A stretch of DNA of 64,000 nt, from NCBI RefSeq assembly GCF_964355755.1, contig NC_092678.1, forward strand, positions 24,098,365-24,162,364, read 5' to 3'. Of this stretch, positions 11,608 through 25,589 are shown in pieces. The first letter of the stretch is position 1. Each line of letters opens with the position of its first letter. Both the position numbers and the translations under genes were made by a program. The notes under the pieces are model-generated. The model saw only the letters and a program-made list of their open reading frames with translations. It was not told the DNA's origin and searched no databases. The DNA comes from Antedon mediterranea (Eukaryota > Echinodermata > Crinoidea > Comatulida > Antedonidae).

Positions 11608-13780
11608 ATTCTACGGTGCAAAATTGTAATAATAAGCCTAAATTTGTAAATTAAAGAGAGAGACGCGTCGATAAAGGGTCGATCTATCGCAGATCGACTG
11701 CTGACACTACAAACTTTCCTCCAATCCGATACTAGCATCTTGGAAAAAAAGATTGCCAGAATTAGTGTTCGCCAGGAGAGAGCAAAAGTACACACATTAT
11801 TTGCTTAAAAATTAGCATTATCAAAATAAAATATAAATATATATTCATATATACACGAAATTATGTATTTCAGAATTACCTAAGCATTTTGTAGTGTTTT
11901 TATTTTGTGTTACTTTTATTGTCCATACCAAAATGTATTCAATATTTTGTTAGCTTAGGGACTCTGAACCGGACTAAAATATTTATTCTGGATTGTACCA
12001 TTAGAGAGGGCGCTATACCATTTAAAGGCTGCCTCAGCAGTATGATAGCGTACAGTTATTGTACGTACATGTCTACAGGGTTTGTTTTTTTTCACGGTAA
12101 AATTATTTAATGCATATAAATGGCAGTTACCATGATTTATTTGAACATTGTTAGCCTATAATATATAATGTAACTGTAAATAATAATAAAAACAAATCAA
12201 ATCGGTTATATAAGACTTATTATTCGTCCTAACCGATCTTCAAAATGGACTCGGATTCAATGTCTTTAATAAAAGTCGATATTCCTGTTTCTTAAAATTG
12301 AATACAGGTGTTGTACACAGGGATATTAAATTCTTTCTGCTGTAACGCCATTTTATTCTGTGGAATTCTATACCCGAATCAGTAGGTTCTGCAAAGTATA
12401 CAGTCCTAGGGTCAAACAAGAATTGTCAGATAACTATACGGATCACGTCACCCTATGCAAGTTTAATTTAATATGTTTGCCAGACACTGGTGGTAGGAGT
12501 ATAGAAGCGCAATAATTACTTATAAACGGTAGGTACATACCACATGATCATCTCGCACGTGACATCGGTTCAAGATTAGGGTTAAAAAAATGTGGGTTTA
12601 TGTATTATGTATTTCAAATGATATGTGTCAGTATAAATTGTCAATTAAAATAAATCATTATAAAGGCAGAAAGCGTTATAAACATCAATCTGTATCATTA
12701 AATATTTATTTTGTTACAAAAAATAATAACAAAAAATAACCAATAGTTAGAATAGATTATACACACTCTAAATTTAGTAAATAAATACAAAAATATCGTG
12801 AAATTAATTTTCTCTGTGTACACTATCCAATTTGACAAACAAGTGTTATGTGCCCAATTATGGCAGTGATATGCCTAAATATGGTAGTGATAGGATGTCA
12901 TCATGTCCATATATCGCCACATCACATTTTTTGTCACATAGGTTTGATAGTGTAGACAGAGAGCTTTATACATTGTGTGAATGTTTGTCATTTGGAATTG
13001 TGTCTCGTTAGATAGGGAAGGAAATTATGATAAAATGATTGCATTTATAGAATTCAAACGTAAAATTCTACCCTAACGGTCTAATCTCATATTCAAATAA
13101 TAACGTACCATATACAAATATGATCTAATTCAAATTAATTCTCAGAGAAATAGTTAATTCATAATATAATACAAGCATGCCTGTAATATTGTATATTTTA
13201 AAATTAAGAATTCTGTTTTTTGTTAAAATATAATATTCATACAATCTTGTTAGAGTAACCTATTAATGGTAGAAGGTTAATTCCAACCACACTGATAAAG
13301 TTGTGCTTAGTGTCCCATAATTATTATTAAAGCTTGGAGTGTGTTCCTGTTGCTTTGTATTTGTAAAAAGTAGGCCTATTTATTTTGGGCAGTGAAGGCC
13401 TAGTTTTGCAGTTTATCCATTCAGCAAATTAGTATATTAATAAGAATCTTCTTTAAATTTCAGTAAATTAATCTTATGAAATAAAAATTTACTATAAAAC
13501 AATAGGATTGATTACGAATTATTCGTCGGTCTTCTTATTAACTTGGGAATAATTTTACTCAAAATAATACCGCCACCTATCGTATTCAATAGTTTAGACA
13601 CCCTAAGCTAATAGAAGAAGTAATTTTGATAACTTGTTTGTCCAGGCGTTTTGAGGTCCTTACAAATAATAACAACATAATATTCTATTGCATGATCCTG
13701 GCAACCTTACTACATGTGTTGCGCCCTCTACAATATTACAAGTTCTTAAAAACTTCCGGGGCGGAGCTTAGTACCAGACA
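11608..13780. other. Intergenic, REDIC1 to mini-exon locus
   Basis: AT-rich DNA with TAGGCC-type words near the REDIC1 start and one family A MITE at 12,811-12,968. It should contain the REDIC1 promoter and 5' UTR. I found no convincing coding exon. Confidence 0.6.
12811..12968. mobile_element. MITE, family A (CTCTGTCTACACTATCAAA ends)
   Basis: Imperfect terminal inverted repeats: CTCTGTGTACACTATCCAA at the left, and GATAGTGTAGACAGAGCTTT at the right. The interior carries the family motif GCCTAAATATGGTAGTGATA. Related copies lie in CPT2 and CFAP20DC introns and at the right edge of the window. Confidence 0.75.
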
Positions 13781-13795
13781 CGTGTTTCTGAATTA

Positions 13796-13960
13796 CCAAT
13801 CGTTGTTATGAAGAAGTTCAGAATGCGCGGGGGCAACAGTAATAATTGAGTAACCAATCAACGAGTCACAGCAACGAGGATGACGACGAATTAGCCAATC
13901 ACAGTTAGAATAAGTTCATCAACAAATTTGCATATTTAGTTTTCGTCCCGCCACCAACTT
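13796..13960 (+). promoter_or_regulatory. Putative promoter of the mini-exon locus: three CCAAT boxes and an octamer
   Basis: CCAAT boxes at 13,796-13,800, 13,854-13,858 and 13,895-13,899 are followed by a perfect octamer ATTTGCAT at 13,926-13,933. This small island is more GC-rich than its surroundings. About 100 bp on, a strong donor (GAGTAG|gtaagt at 14,056/14,057) could end a first exon. CCAAT plus octamer is a familiar arrangement in cell-cycle and germline promoters. Function is inferred; no transcript data are available. Confidence 0.4.
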
Positions 13961-14056
13961 ACGTTGCCATTTCGTAAGTTGACGGCGGCGAAGAAACATC
14001 TCGAAGAAGAAGAAGAAAAAGAAGATGAAGAGACAGGTAGAGTAGGCCGAGAGTAG
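13960..14056 (+). other. Possible first exon of the mini-exon transcript
   Basis: GC-richer purine tract with GAAGAA repeats, ending in an excellent 5' splice site. The only ATG opens a seven-codon frame before a stop, so the exon looks non-coding or 5' UTR. Further candidate exons near 14,412 and 14,756 follow pyrimidine-rich acceptors, but their ends are unclear. The transcription start is a guess. Confidence 0.35.
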
Positions 14057-15266
14057 GTAAGTATTTTATTGGTTTGAAAATACCTTTATTCAAAATATCT
14101 TCGAGTTCACGATTATCATATCGACTTCTAGTATGCCCTAGCTAATCATTTTGTTATTTAGCTTATTTAATGTCACATTTTTATACCGAAAATATTGATT
14201 TTATGAACTACCTTTTCACCGCCTCACCACACACACACACACCGTCGACTCATCATATAAAGTTTTAATTGAGGCTACTTAATTCTGCCTACTAAATTAC
14301 CAATTTTCAATTTCAACACATTGATTATTAGCAACTACAACACTGATTTCATCAATACAGTTCATTTTATCAATTGTTAGCGAATGAAACTGAGCCTATT
14401 TATTTTCATAGGTTTTCTGAAAAGTAAATCACCGCGAAGAACATTATCGTCTGCCTAGCGCGTTCACTGGTTCCTGGTAACTGTGACGTACTGCCAGGTG
14501 TTAGCGCGTACGTTGTCTGATTTTCTACTCGGCCCAATCTACTCGCGGGAACAGAACTTCTTGGTGGTAGAGACTGTTCTCGAACGAAGAATATTTATAC
14601 GTCGAAACTTATTGTTGAATTTAATAGATTAAAGCACATGTTACAATAATTTAATTATTACGAATATATTATTTAACATTATTTTTTTTTTATATTAGTT
14701 TTTATTTTATTTATTTAATTTCTTTTTTCAACTTTTTTCAACTTTTTTTTTTCAGGTTTTAATTCTAGACCGTTACCTGGTATCATCATTCATGCTGTGC
14801 TTCTCCACACTTATGACAGATAAGTAATATTATTTTATACTCTTAAATTTCACAGTAGAAATCCCTATTGGTGTTCATACTTCTTGGTACTTTCGAGATT
14901 TTTCTGTTTCTGCATGCACTTCTGCAACCTTTTACGTTTACACAAATAGATGTTTTGTTATGTGCTTTTCTTGTTTATGAATGTTTTGTTAACTGTAAAT
15001 TAATTAAGAGTATTTTTTCCCTGCACTTTCTTTTATTTTCCAGGTAATTTAGGTTTCTTGGGACATCAGCAAATGCAGACACAGATATGAATGTTACTTG
15101 TATACTAACACATCACTTGTTTATATTGTGTTAAACGTAAAAGGTGTCAGAAAGCATGGAAAATGAATTTGGGGAACCTTGAAACAAATAATTAAAATAG
15201 AGTAATGCTTAAACTAAGACATATAAATAACAAGTTATTATATAATCATGTTTCATATCTTTTCAG

Positions 15267-15443
15267 ATCTAGTTTTGACATTACAAGGAAAGCAATCAAA
15301 GAGCATCAGATGTACAGATGCAATAAGGCTGTTGGAACCAATAAGGTAATAAACATCTTAGTCAATCTAATAGTATAATTTCAATTTTCTTTTTACTTTC
15401 TTTTTTTCAGATAGCAGCTATGGAGACAAATGCAAAGTCACAG
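15267..15443 (+). other. Two founder-like mini-exons (15,267-15,345 and 15,411-15,443)
   Basis: Both sit between good acceptors (tttcag, tttttttcag) and donors (gtaata, gtaagt). The first, 79 nt, contains GAGCATCAGATGTACAGATG followed by GGCTGTTGGAACCAAT, a diverged form of the 96-nt exon of the main array. The second, 33 nt, looks like an internally deleted 48-nt unit. They are the most diverged members and may be the oldest. Confidence 0.5.
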
Positions 15444-15459
15444 GTAAGTAAAAATACAT

Positions 15460-16125
15460 GTATTGCATTTTAAATCATGTTTTTTGGGTAAATGTATTTG
15501 ATATAATGTGTGAGGTGGCATTATATTTTGGTATAGTACATTTTGCCTGCAGGTATGTGTGTAGCTAAGATATATTAAATGTAGCTAAGGGTCTAGAGGT
15601 TTAAGTTTCAATGCATTTTAAATTATGGTATTTTTTTGTAAATTTATTTGATATAATGTGTAAGGTGGCATTATTGGTATTTTAAACTTTGCCTGCAGGT
15701 GTGTGTAGCTAAGATATATTAACAGTAGCTAAGGGTCTAGAGGTTTAAGTTTCAATGCATTTTAAATCATGGTATTTTTTGTATATGTATTTGATATAAT
15801 GTGTAAGGTGGCATTATATTTTGGTATTGTACATTTGCAGGTATGTGTGTAGCTAAGTTATATTAAGTGTAGCTAAGGGTCTAGAGCTTTAAGTTTCAAT
15901 GCATTTTACATTATGGTATTTTTTGTAAATTTATTTGATATAATGTGTAAGGTGGCATTTTTGGTATTGTAAACTTTGTCTGCAGGCAGCTAAGATTTAT
16001 TAAATGTAGCTAAGGGGGTACAGGTTTAAATTTAAATGCACTTTAAATCATGGTATTTTTTGGTAAACTTATTTGATATAATGTGTAAGGTGGTAGGTAA
16101 TGGTAAAATATAGTTTTTATTTAGG
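15460..16125 (+). repeat. Spacer block 1 (141-150 bp repeats)
   Basis: Several diverged units with the family words GTAGCTAAGGGTCTAGAGG, TTTAAGTTTCAATGCATTTT and GATATAATGTGTAAGGTGGC. It lies between the founder-like exons and mini-exon block 1. Nothing coding is visible. Confidence 0.85.
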
Positions 16126-16137
16126 TAATCTTTTCAG

Positions 16138-18118
16138 GTCATACTATATGGATGGATAGATGCAAGGATGTTTTTGAAACCAATTACAGGTAAGAAACAT
16201 CATATTCTATGTAATGGTATAAGTAATTGTCTATTTAGTTACTATTTTCAGATCACACTAAGGATGTACAGGTTCAAGGCATTTGGAACCAATCACAGGT
16301 AAGAAACATCATATCCTATGTCATATTATTAAGAGTATAATTCATTTTCTTTATACTTTTTCTTTTCAGATGGCACCTATGGACATACCAATGCTAGGCT
16401 GTTGAAGAAAATGAAAGGTAAGACTTATCTTTGTCTATCTAATAGTATAATTCATATTCTTTTTTACTTCTCTTTTCAGGTAGGACCATGGGGAGACCGA
16501 TGAAAGGATGTTGGAACTAATCACATATAGGGAACATCAGATGTACTCAGATGCAAGACTGTTGGAATCATTCAGGTAAATAAAAAAATAAACATCTTAG
16601 CCTATCTAATGGTATAATTAGTTTATTTAAACATTCTCCTTTCATTCATTCTTTTTTATTACTTTTTAGGTCTTTCCGATAAAAGTACATTTTTTCAACC
16701 AGTCACCGGTATGCAAATGTACATAGTAAGTTTTCCTTACTATTTAATTTTTCAGATTGCACCTATGAATATACCGATGCAAGGTTGTTTCAAACAATAA
16801 CAGGTAAGAAACATCATATTCTATGTAATGGTATAATTAATTGTCTATTTAGTTACTCTTTTCAGTTCGCACTAAGGATGTACAGGTTCAAGGCATTTGG
16901 AACCAATCACAGGTAAGAAACATCATATCCTATGTTATATTATTAAGAGTATAATTCATTTTCTTTATACTTTTTCTTTTCAGATGGCACCTATGGAAAT
17001 AGCAATGCAAGGCTGTTGGACAAAATCAGAGGTGAGAAACATCTTAGTCTATCTAATAGTATAATTCATTTTCTTTTTTATTTCTCTTTTCATGTATTAC
17101 CATGGGGAGACCGATGCAAGGATGTTGGAACTAATCACATATAGGGAACATCAGATGTACTCAGATGCAAGACTGTTGGAATCATTCAGGTAAATAAAAA
17201 AATAAACATCTTAGCCTATCTAATGGTATAATTCATTTTCTTTTTAACTTCTATTTTCAGGTAGGGCCATGGGGAGATTGATGCAAGGATGTTGGAACTA
17301 ATCACATATAGGGAACATCAGATGTACTCAGATGCAAGACTGTTGGAATCATTCAGGTAAATAAAAAAATAAACATCTTAGCCTATCTAATGGTATAATT
17401 AGTTTTTTTAACATTCTCCTTTCATTCATTCTTTTTTATTATTTTTCAGGTTTTTCCGATAAAAGTGCATTAATTGTTATTTTTAATTTCAACCAGTCAC
17501 AGGTATTCAAATGTAGATAGTAAGTTTTGCTTACTATTTAATTTTTCAGATTGCACCTATGGATATACCGATGCAAGGTTGCTGCAACCAATCACAAGTA
17601 AGAAACATCATATTCTATGTAATGGTATAATTAATTGTCTACTTAGTTACTCTTTTCAGATAGCACTATGGATGTACAGTTTAAATTGTTTTGGAACCAA
17701 TCACAGGAAAGAAACATTATAGCATATAAAATAATTTTCCTTTTGATTTCAACTTTATCCTTTCAGATAGCATTGGAGGTACAGATGCAACAAACTTGGT
17801 ATTATTATACCAGATCTCACCTATAGACATGTCATTTGAGGGCTGTTGGAAACAAGTGAATCACAGGTAAGAATACAAAATATCACATGCACATAACCAT
17901 TTTCTTTTTTATTAATAATAGTATAATACATTTTCTTTATACGTTGTCTTTTCAGATAGCAAATGTACATACCAATGCAAGGCATTTGGAACCAATCACA
18001 GGTAAGAAATATTTTAGTCTATCTAATAGTATAATTCATTTTCTTTTTACTTTCTATTTGCAGATATCAGCTATAGACATACCATTGCAAGGCTGTTGAA
18101 ACCAGTCACAGGTAAGGA
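16138..18118 (+). other. Mini-exon block 1 (16 cassettes)
   Basis: Cassette starts include about 16,138, 16,252, 16,370, 16,480, 16,671, 16,757, 16,867, 16,984, 17,260, 17,447, 17,551, 17,660, 17,767, 17,956 and 18,063. The cassette near 17,095 has lost its acceptor (ttttcatgt instead of ttttcaggt). The exon at 16,252 contains an in-frame TAA relative to its upstream neighbour. This is the most diverged of the five blocks. Confidence 0.7.
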
Positions 18119-18119
18119 T

Positions 18120-19300
18120 GCCACATCCACAGGTATGTGTGCTAAGATATATTAAGTGTAGCTAAGGGTCTAGAGGTTTAAGTTTCAATGCATTTTAAAT
18201 TTTGGTATTTTTTTGTAAATTTATTTGATATAATGTGTAAGGTGGCATTATTGGTATAGTACATTTTGCCTGCAGGTATGTGTGTAGCTAAGATATATTA
18301 AGTGTAGCTAAGGGTCTAGAGCTTTAAGTTTCAATGCATTTTAAATTTTGGTATTTTTTTGTAAATTTATTTGATATAATGTGTAAGGTGGCATTATTGG
18401 TATTGTAAACTTTGCCTGCATGTGTGTGTAGCTAAGATATATTAAGTGTAGCTAAGGGTCTAGAGGTTTAAGTTTCAATGCATTTTAAATCATGGTATTT
18501 TTTGGGTAAATTTATTTGATATAAATAATGTGTAAGGTGGTATTATTGGTATTTTAAACTTTGCCTGCATGTGTGTATAGCTAAGATATATTAAATGTAG
18601 CTAAGGATCTAGAGCTTTAAGTTTCAATGCATTTTAAATTATGGTATTTTTTGTAAATGTATTTGATATAATGTGTAAGGTGGCATTATATTTTGGTTTA
18701 GTAAATTTTGCCTGCATGTGTGTGTAGCTAAGATATATTAAATGTAGCTAAGGGTCTAGAGGTTTAAGTTTCAATGCATTTTAAATCATGATATTTTTTC
18801 GTAAACTTATTTGATATAATGTGTAAGGTGGCATTATTGGTATTTAAAACTTTGCCTGCAGGTGTGGGTAGCTAAGATATATTAATGGTAGCTAAGGGTC
18901 TAGAGGTTTAAGTTTCAATGCATTTTTAATCATGGTATTTTTTGTATATGTAATTGATATAATGTGTAAGGTGACATTTTATTTTGGTATTGTACATTTT
19001 GCCTGCAGGTATGTTTGTAGCTAAGATATATTAAGTGTAGCTAAGGGTCTAGAAGTTTAAGTTTCAATGCATTTTTAAATCATAGTATCTTTTTTATAAA
19101 TTTATTTGATATAATGTGTAAGGTGGCATTATTGGTATTGTAAACTTTGTCTGCAGGCAGCTAAGATTTATTAAGTGTAGCTAAGGGTCTACAGGTTTAA
19201 GTTTCAATGCATTTTAAATAATGGTATTTTTTGGTAAACTTATTTGATATAATGTGTAATGTGGTAGGTAATGGTAAAATATAGTTTTTATTTAGGTACT
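18120..19300 (+). repeat. Spacer block 2 (8 units of about 145 bp)
   Basis: Landmark GTAGCTAAGGGTCTAG recurs at about 18,157, 18,306, 18,449, 18,597, 18,747, 18,889, 19,037 and 19,178, which gives spacings of 141-150 bp. The order of unit variants is kept in blocks 3-5. Confidence 0.9.
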
Positions 19301-19306
19301 CCTTTC

Positions 19307-22300
19307 AGGTCATACTATATGGATGGATAGATGCAAGGCTGTTTTTGGAACCAATTACAGGTAAGAAACATCATATTCTATGTAATGGTATAATTAATTG
19401 TCTATTTAGTTACTCTTTTCAGATCACACTATGTATGTACAGGTTCAAGGCATTTGGAACAAATAACAGGTAAGAAACATCATATCCTATGTTATATTAT
19501 TAAGAGTATAATTCATTTTCTTTATACTTTTTCTTTTCAGATGGCACCTATGGACATACCAATGCAAGGCTGTTGGACAAAATGAAAGGTAAGAAACATC
19601 TTAGTCTATCTAATAGTATAATTCATTTTCTTTTTAACTTCTCTTTTCATGTATTACCATGGGAGACCGATGCAAGGATGTTGGAACTAATCACATATAG
19701 AGAACATCAGATGTACTCAGATGCAAGACTGTTGGAATCATTCAGGTAAATAAAAAAAATAAACATCTTAGCCTATCTAATGGTATAGTTAGTTTATTTA
19801 AACATTCTCCTTTCATTCATTAATTTTTATTACTTTTCAGGTATTTCTAATAAAAGTACATTTGTTATTTTTAATTTCAACCCGTCACCGGTATGCAAAT
19901 GTACATAGTAAGTTTTCCTTACTATTTAATTTTTCAGATTGCACCTATGGATATACCGATGCAAGGTTGTTTCAACCAATCACAGGTAAGAAACATCATT
20001 TTCTACGTAATGGTATAATTAATTGTCTATTTAGCTACTATTTTCAGATCGCACTATGTATGTACAGGTTCAAGGCATTTGGAACCAATCAAAGGTAAGA
20101 GACATCATATCCTATGTTATATTATTAATAGTATAATTCATTTTCTTGATACTTTTTCTTTTCAGATGGCACCTATGGACATACCAATGCAAGGCTGTTG
20201 AAGAAAATGAAAGGTAAGAAACATCTTAGTCTATCTAATAGTATAATTCATTTTCTTTTTAACTTCTCTTTTCAGGTAGGACCATGGGGAGACCGATGCA
20301 AGGATGTTGGAACTAATCACAAATAGGGAACATCAGATGTACTCAGATGCAAGACTGTTGGAATCATTCAGGTAAATAAAAGAAATAAACATCTTAGCCT
20401 ATCTAATGGTATAATTAGTTTATTTAACATTCTCCTTTCATTCAGTCTTTTTTATTACATTTCAGGTCTTTCTGATAAAAGTGCATTTGTTATTTTTAAT
20501 TTCAACCCGTCACCGGTATGCAAATGAACAAAGTAAGTTTTCCTTACTATTTAATTTTTCAGATTGCACCTATGGATATACCGATGCAAGGTTACTGCAA
20601 CCAATCACAGGTAAGAAACATCATATGCTATGTAATGGTATAATTAATTGTCTACTTAGTTACTCTTTTCAGATCGCACTTTGTATGTACAGGTTCAAGG
20701 CATTTGGAACCAATCACAGGTAAGAAACATCATATCCTATGTTATATTATTAAGAGTATAATTCATTTTCTTTATACTTTATCTTTTCAGATGGCCCCTA
20801 TGGACATACCAATGCAAGGCTGTTGGACAAAATGAAAGGTAAGACTTATCTTTGTCTATCTAATAGTATAATTCATATTCTTTTTTACTTCTCTTTTCAG
20901 GTATTACCATGGGGAGACCGATGCAAGGATGTTGGAACTAATCACATATAGGGAACATCAGATGTACTCAGATGCAAGACTGTTGGAATCATTCAGGTAA
21001 ATAAAAAAATAAACATCTTAGCCTATCTAATGGTATAATTAGTTTATTTAAACATTCTCCTTTCATTCATTCTTTTTTATTCCTTTTTAGGTCTTTCCGA
21101 TAAAAGTACATTTTTTCAACCAGTCACCGGTATGCAAATGTACATAGTAAGTTTTCCTTACTATTTAATTTTTCAGATTGCACCTATGAATATACCGATG
21201 CAAGGTTGTTTCAAACAATAACAGGTAAGAAACATCATATTCTATGTAATGGTATAATTAATTGTCTATTTAGTTACTCTTTTCAGATCGCACTAAGGAT
21301 GTACAGGTTCAAGGCATTTGGAACCAATCACAGGTAAGAGACATCATATCCTATGTTATATTATTAATAGTAGAATTCATTTTCTTGATACTTTTTCTTT
21401 TCAGATGGCACCTATTGACATACCAATGCAAGGCTGTTGAAGAAAATGAAAGGTAAGAATTATCTTAGTCTATCTAATAGTATAATTCATTATCTTTTTA
21501 ACTTCTCTTTTCAGGTAGGACCATGGGGAGACCGATGCAAGGATGTTGGAACTAATCACATATAGGGAACATCAGATGTACTCAGATGCAAGACTGTTGG
21601 AATCATTCAGGTAAATAAAAAAAATAAACATCTTAGCCTATCTAATGGTATAGTTAGTTTTTTTAATATTCTCCTTTCATTCATTCTTTTTTTTTTTTTA
21701 CTTTTCAGGTCTTTCCGATAAAAGTACATTTTTAATTTTTAATTTCAACCCGTCACAGGTATGCAAATGAACATAGTAAGTTTTCCTTACTATTTAATTT
21801 TTCAGATTGCACCTATGGATATACCGATGCAAGGTTGTTTCAACCAATCACAGGTAAGAAACATCATTTTCTACGTAATGGTATAATTAATTGTCTATTT
21901 AGCTACTATTTTCAGATCGCACCTATGGGTGTACAGGTTCAAGGCATTTGGAACCAATCACAGGTAAGAAACATTACATCAAACATTGTATAAAATAATT
22001 TTCCTTTTGATTTCAACTTTATCCTTTCAGATAGCATTGGAGGTACAGATGCAAGAAACTTGGTATTATTATACCAGATCTCACCTATAGACATGTCAAT
22101 TGAGGGCTGTTGGAAACAAGTGAATCACAGGTAAGAATACAACATATCACATGCACATAACCATTTTCTTTTTTATTAATAATAGTATAATACATTTTCT
22201 TTATACGTTCTCTTTTCAGATAGCAAATGTACATACCAATGCAAGGCATTTGGAACCAATCACAGGTAAGAAATATCTTAGTCTATCTAATAGAATAATT

Positions 22301-22376
22301 CATTTTGTTTTCACTTTCTATTTGCAGATATCAGCTATAGACATACCATTGCAAGGCTGTTGAAACCAGTCACAGG
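19307..22376 (+). other. Mini-exon block 2 (25 cassettes, the longest)
   Basis: Same cassette types in the same order as the other blocks, with an extra internal run of about 1 kb (roughly 20,900-21,900) resembling a second partial copy. The exon at about 21,917 is an undamaged 48-nt version of the cassette that is 47 nt in most other places. This shows that the common form arose by a 1-nt deletion. Confidence 0.75.
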
Positions 22377-22384
22377 TAAGGATG

Positions 22385-23565
22385 CCACATCCACAGGTAT
22401 GTGTAGCTAAGATATATTAAGTGTAGCTAAGGGTCTACAGGTTTAAGTTTCAATGCATTTTAAATTTTGGTATTTTTTTGTAAATTTATTTGATATAATG
22501 TTTAAGGTGGCATTATTGGTATAGTACATTTTGCCTGCAGGTATGTGTGTAGCTAAGATATATTAAGTGTAGCTAAGGGTCTAGAGCTTTAAGTTTCAAT
22601 GCATTTTAAATTTTGGTATTTTTTTGTAAATTTATTTGATATAATGTGTAAGGTGGCATTATTGGTATTGTAAAGTTTGCCTGCATGTGTGTGTAGCTAA
22701 GATATATTAAGTGTAGCTAAGGGTCTAGAGGTTTAAGTTTCAATGCATTTTAAATCATGGTATTTTTGGGGTAAATTTATTTGATATAAATAATGTGTAA
22801 GGTGGTATTATTGGTATTTTAAACTTTGCCTGCATGTGTGTATAGCTAAGATATATTAAATGTAGCTAAGGATCTAGAGCTTTAAGTTTTAATGCATTTT
22901 AAATTATGGTATTTTTTGTAAATGTATTTGATATAATGTGTAAGGTGGCATTATATTTTGGTTTAGTAAATTTTGCCTGCATGTGTGTGTAGCTAAGATA
23001 TATTAAATGTAGCTAAGGGTCTAGAGGTTTAAGTTTCAATGCATTTTAAATCATGATATTTTTTCTTAAACTTATTTGATATAATGTGTAAGGTGGCATT
23101 ATTGGTATTTAAAACTTTGCCTGCAGGTGTGGGTAGCTAAGATATATTAATGGTAGCTAAGGGTCTAGAGGTTTAAGTTTCAATGCATTTTTAATCATGG
23201 TATTTTTTGTATATGTAATTGATATAATGTGTAAGGTGACATTTTATTTTGGTATTGTACATTTTACCTGCAGGTATGTTTGTAGCTAAGATATATTAAG
23301 TGTAGCTAAGGGTCTAGAAGTTTAAGTTTCAATGCATTTTTAAATCATAGTATCTTTTTTATAAATTTATTTGATATAATGTGTAAGGTGGCATTATTGG
23401 TATTGTAAACTTTGTCTGCAGGCAGCTAAGATTTATTAAGTGTAGCTAAGGGTCTACAGGTTTAAGTTTCAATGCATTTTAAATAATGGTATTTTTTGGT
23501 AAACTTATTTGATATAATGTGTAATGTGGTAGGTAATGGTAAAATATAGTTTTTATTTAGGTACT
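22385..23565 (+). repeat. Spacer block 3
   Basis: Nearly identical to spacer block 2 unit by unit, including the variant GTAGCTAAGGATCTAGAGC in the fourth unit. This shows that the spacer moved together with the flanking mini-exons as one higher-order unit. Confidence 0.9.
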
Positions 23566-23572
23566 CCTTTCA

Positions 23573-25579
23573 GGTCATACTATATGGATGGATAGATGCA
23601 AGGCTGTTTTTGGAACCAATTACAGGTAAGAAACATCATATTCTATGTAATGGTATAAGTAATTGTCTATTTAGTTACTCTTTTCAGATCACACTATGTA
23701 TGTACAGGTTCAAGGCATTTGGAACAAATAACAGGTAAGAGACATCATATCCTATGTTTTATTATTAATAGTATAATTCATTTTCTTGATACTTTTTCTT
23801 TTCAGATGGCACCTATGGACATACCAATGCAAGGCTGTTGAAGAAAATGAAAGGTAAGAAACATCTTAGTCTATCTAATAGTATAATTCATTTTCTTTTT
23901 AACTTCTCTTTTCAGGTAGGACCATGGGGAGACCGATGCAAGGATGTTGGAACTAATCACATATAGGGAACATCAGATGTACTCAGATGCAAGACTGTTG
24001 GAATCATTCAGGTAAATAAAAGAAATAAACATCTTAGCCTATCTAATGGTATAATTAGTTTATTTAACATTCTCCTTTCATTCAGTCTTTTTTATTACTT
24101 TTCAGGTATTTCTAATAAAAGTGCATTTGTTATTTTTAATTTCAACCCGTCACCGGTATGCAAATGAACAAAGTAAGTTTTCCTTACTATTTAATTTTTC
24201 AGATTGCACCTATGGATATACCGATGCAAGGTTGCTGCAACCAATCACAGGTAAGAAACATCATATTCTATGTAATGGTATAATTACTTGTCTATTTAGT
24301 TACTCTTTTCAGATCACACTATATATGTACATGTTCAAGGCATTTGGAACCAATCACAGGTAAGAAACATTACATCAAACATTGTATAAAATAATTTTCC
24401 TTTTAATTTCAACTTTCTCCTTTCAGAGCATTGGAGGTACAGATGCAACAAACTTGGTATTATTATACCAGATCTCACCTATAGACATGTCAATTGAGGG
24501 CTGTTGGAAACAAGTGAATCACAGGTAAGAATACAACATATCACATGCACATAACCATTTTCTTTTTTATTAATAATAGTATAATTCATTTTCTTTATAC
24601 TTTATCTTTTCAGATGGCACCTATGGACATATCAATGCAAGGCTGTTGAAGAAAATGAAAGGTAAGAATTATCTCAGTCTATCTAATAGTATAATTCATT
24701 TTCTTTTTTACCTTCATTTTCAGGTAGGACCATAGGGAGATTGATGCAAGGATGTTGGAACTAATCACATATAGGGAACATCAGATGTACTCAGATGCAA
24801 GACTGTTGGAATCATTCAGGTAAATAAAAAAATAAACATCTTAGCCTATCTAATTGTATAGTTAGTTTTTTTAACATTCTCTTTTCATTCATTCTTTTTT
24901 TTCACTTTTCAGGTCTTTCCGATAAAAGTACATTTTTTATTTTTTATTTCAACCAGTCACAGGTATGCAAATGTGGATAGTAAGTTTTGCTTACTATTTA
25001 ATTTTTCAGATTGCACCTATGGATATACCGATGCAAGGTTACTGCAACCAATCACAGGTAAGAAACATCATATGCTATGTAATGGTATAATTAATTGTCT
25101 ACTTAGTTACTCTTTTCAGATCGCACTATGGGTGTACAGGTTCAAGGCATTTGGAACCAATCACAGGTAAGAAACATTACATCAAACATTGTATAAAATA
25201 ATTTTCCTTTTGATTTCAACTTTATCCTTTCAGATAGCATTGGAGGTACAGATGCAAGAAACTTGGTATTATTATACCAGATCTCACCTATAGACATGTC
25301 AATTGAGGGCTGTTGGAAACAAGTGAATCACAGGTAAGAATACAACATATCACATGCACATAACCATTTTCTTTTTTATTAATAATAGTATAATACATTT
25401 TCTTTATACGTTCTCTTTTCAGATAGCAAATGTACATACCAATGCAAGGCATTTGGAACCAATCACAGGTAAGAAATATCTTAGTCTATCTAATGGAATA
25501 ATTCATTTTGTTTTCACTTTCTATTTGCAGATATCAGCTATAGACATACCATTGCAAGGCTGTTGAAACCAGTCACAGG
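23573..25579 (+). other. Mini-exon block 3 (16 cassettes)
   Basis: Cassettes start at about 23,573, 23,690, 23,805, 23,915, 24,105, 24,205, 24,312, 24,427, 24,614, 24,722, 24,914, 25,008, 25,119, 25,233, 25,422 and 25,530. Splicing the first three exons keeps one frame open: lengths 52 and 47 compensate each other. The fourth, 96-nt exon then gives TAA in that frame. Confidence 0.75.
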
Positions 25580-25589
25580 TAAGGATGCC

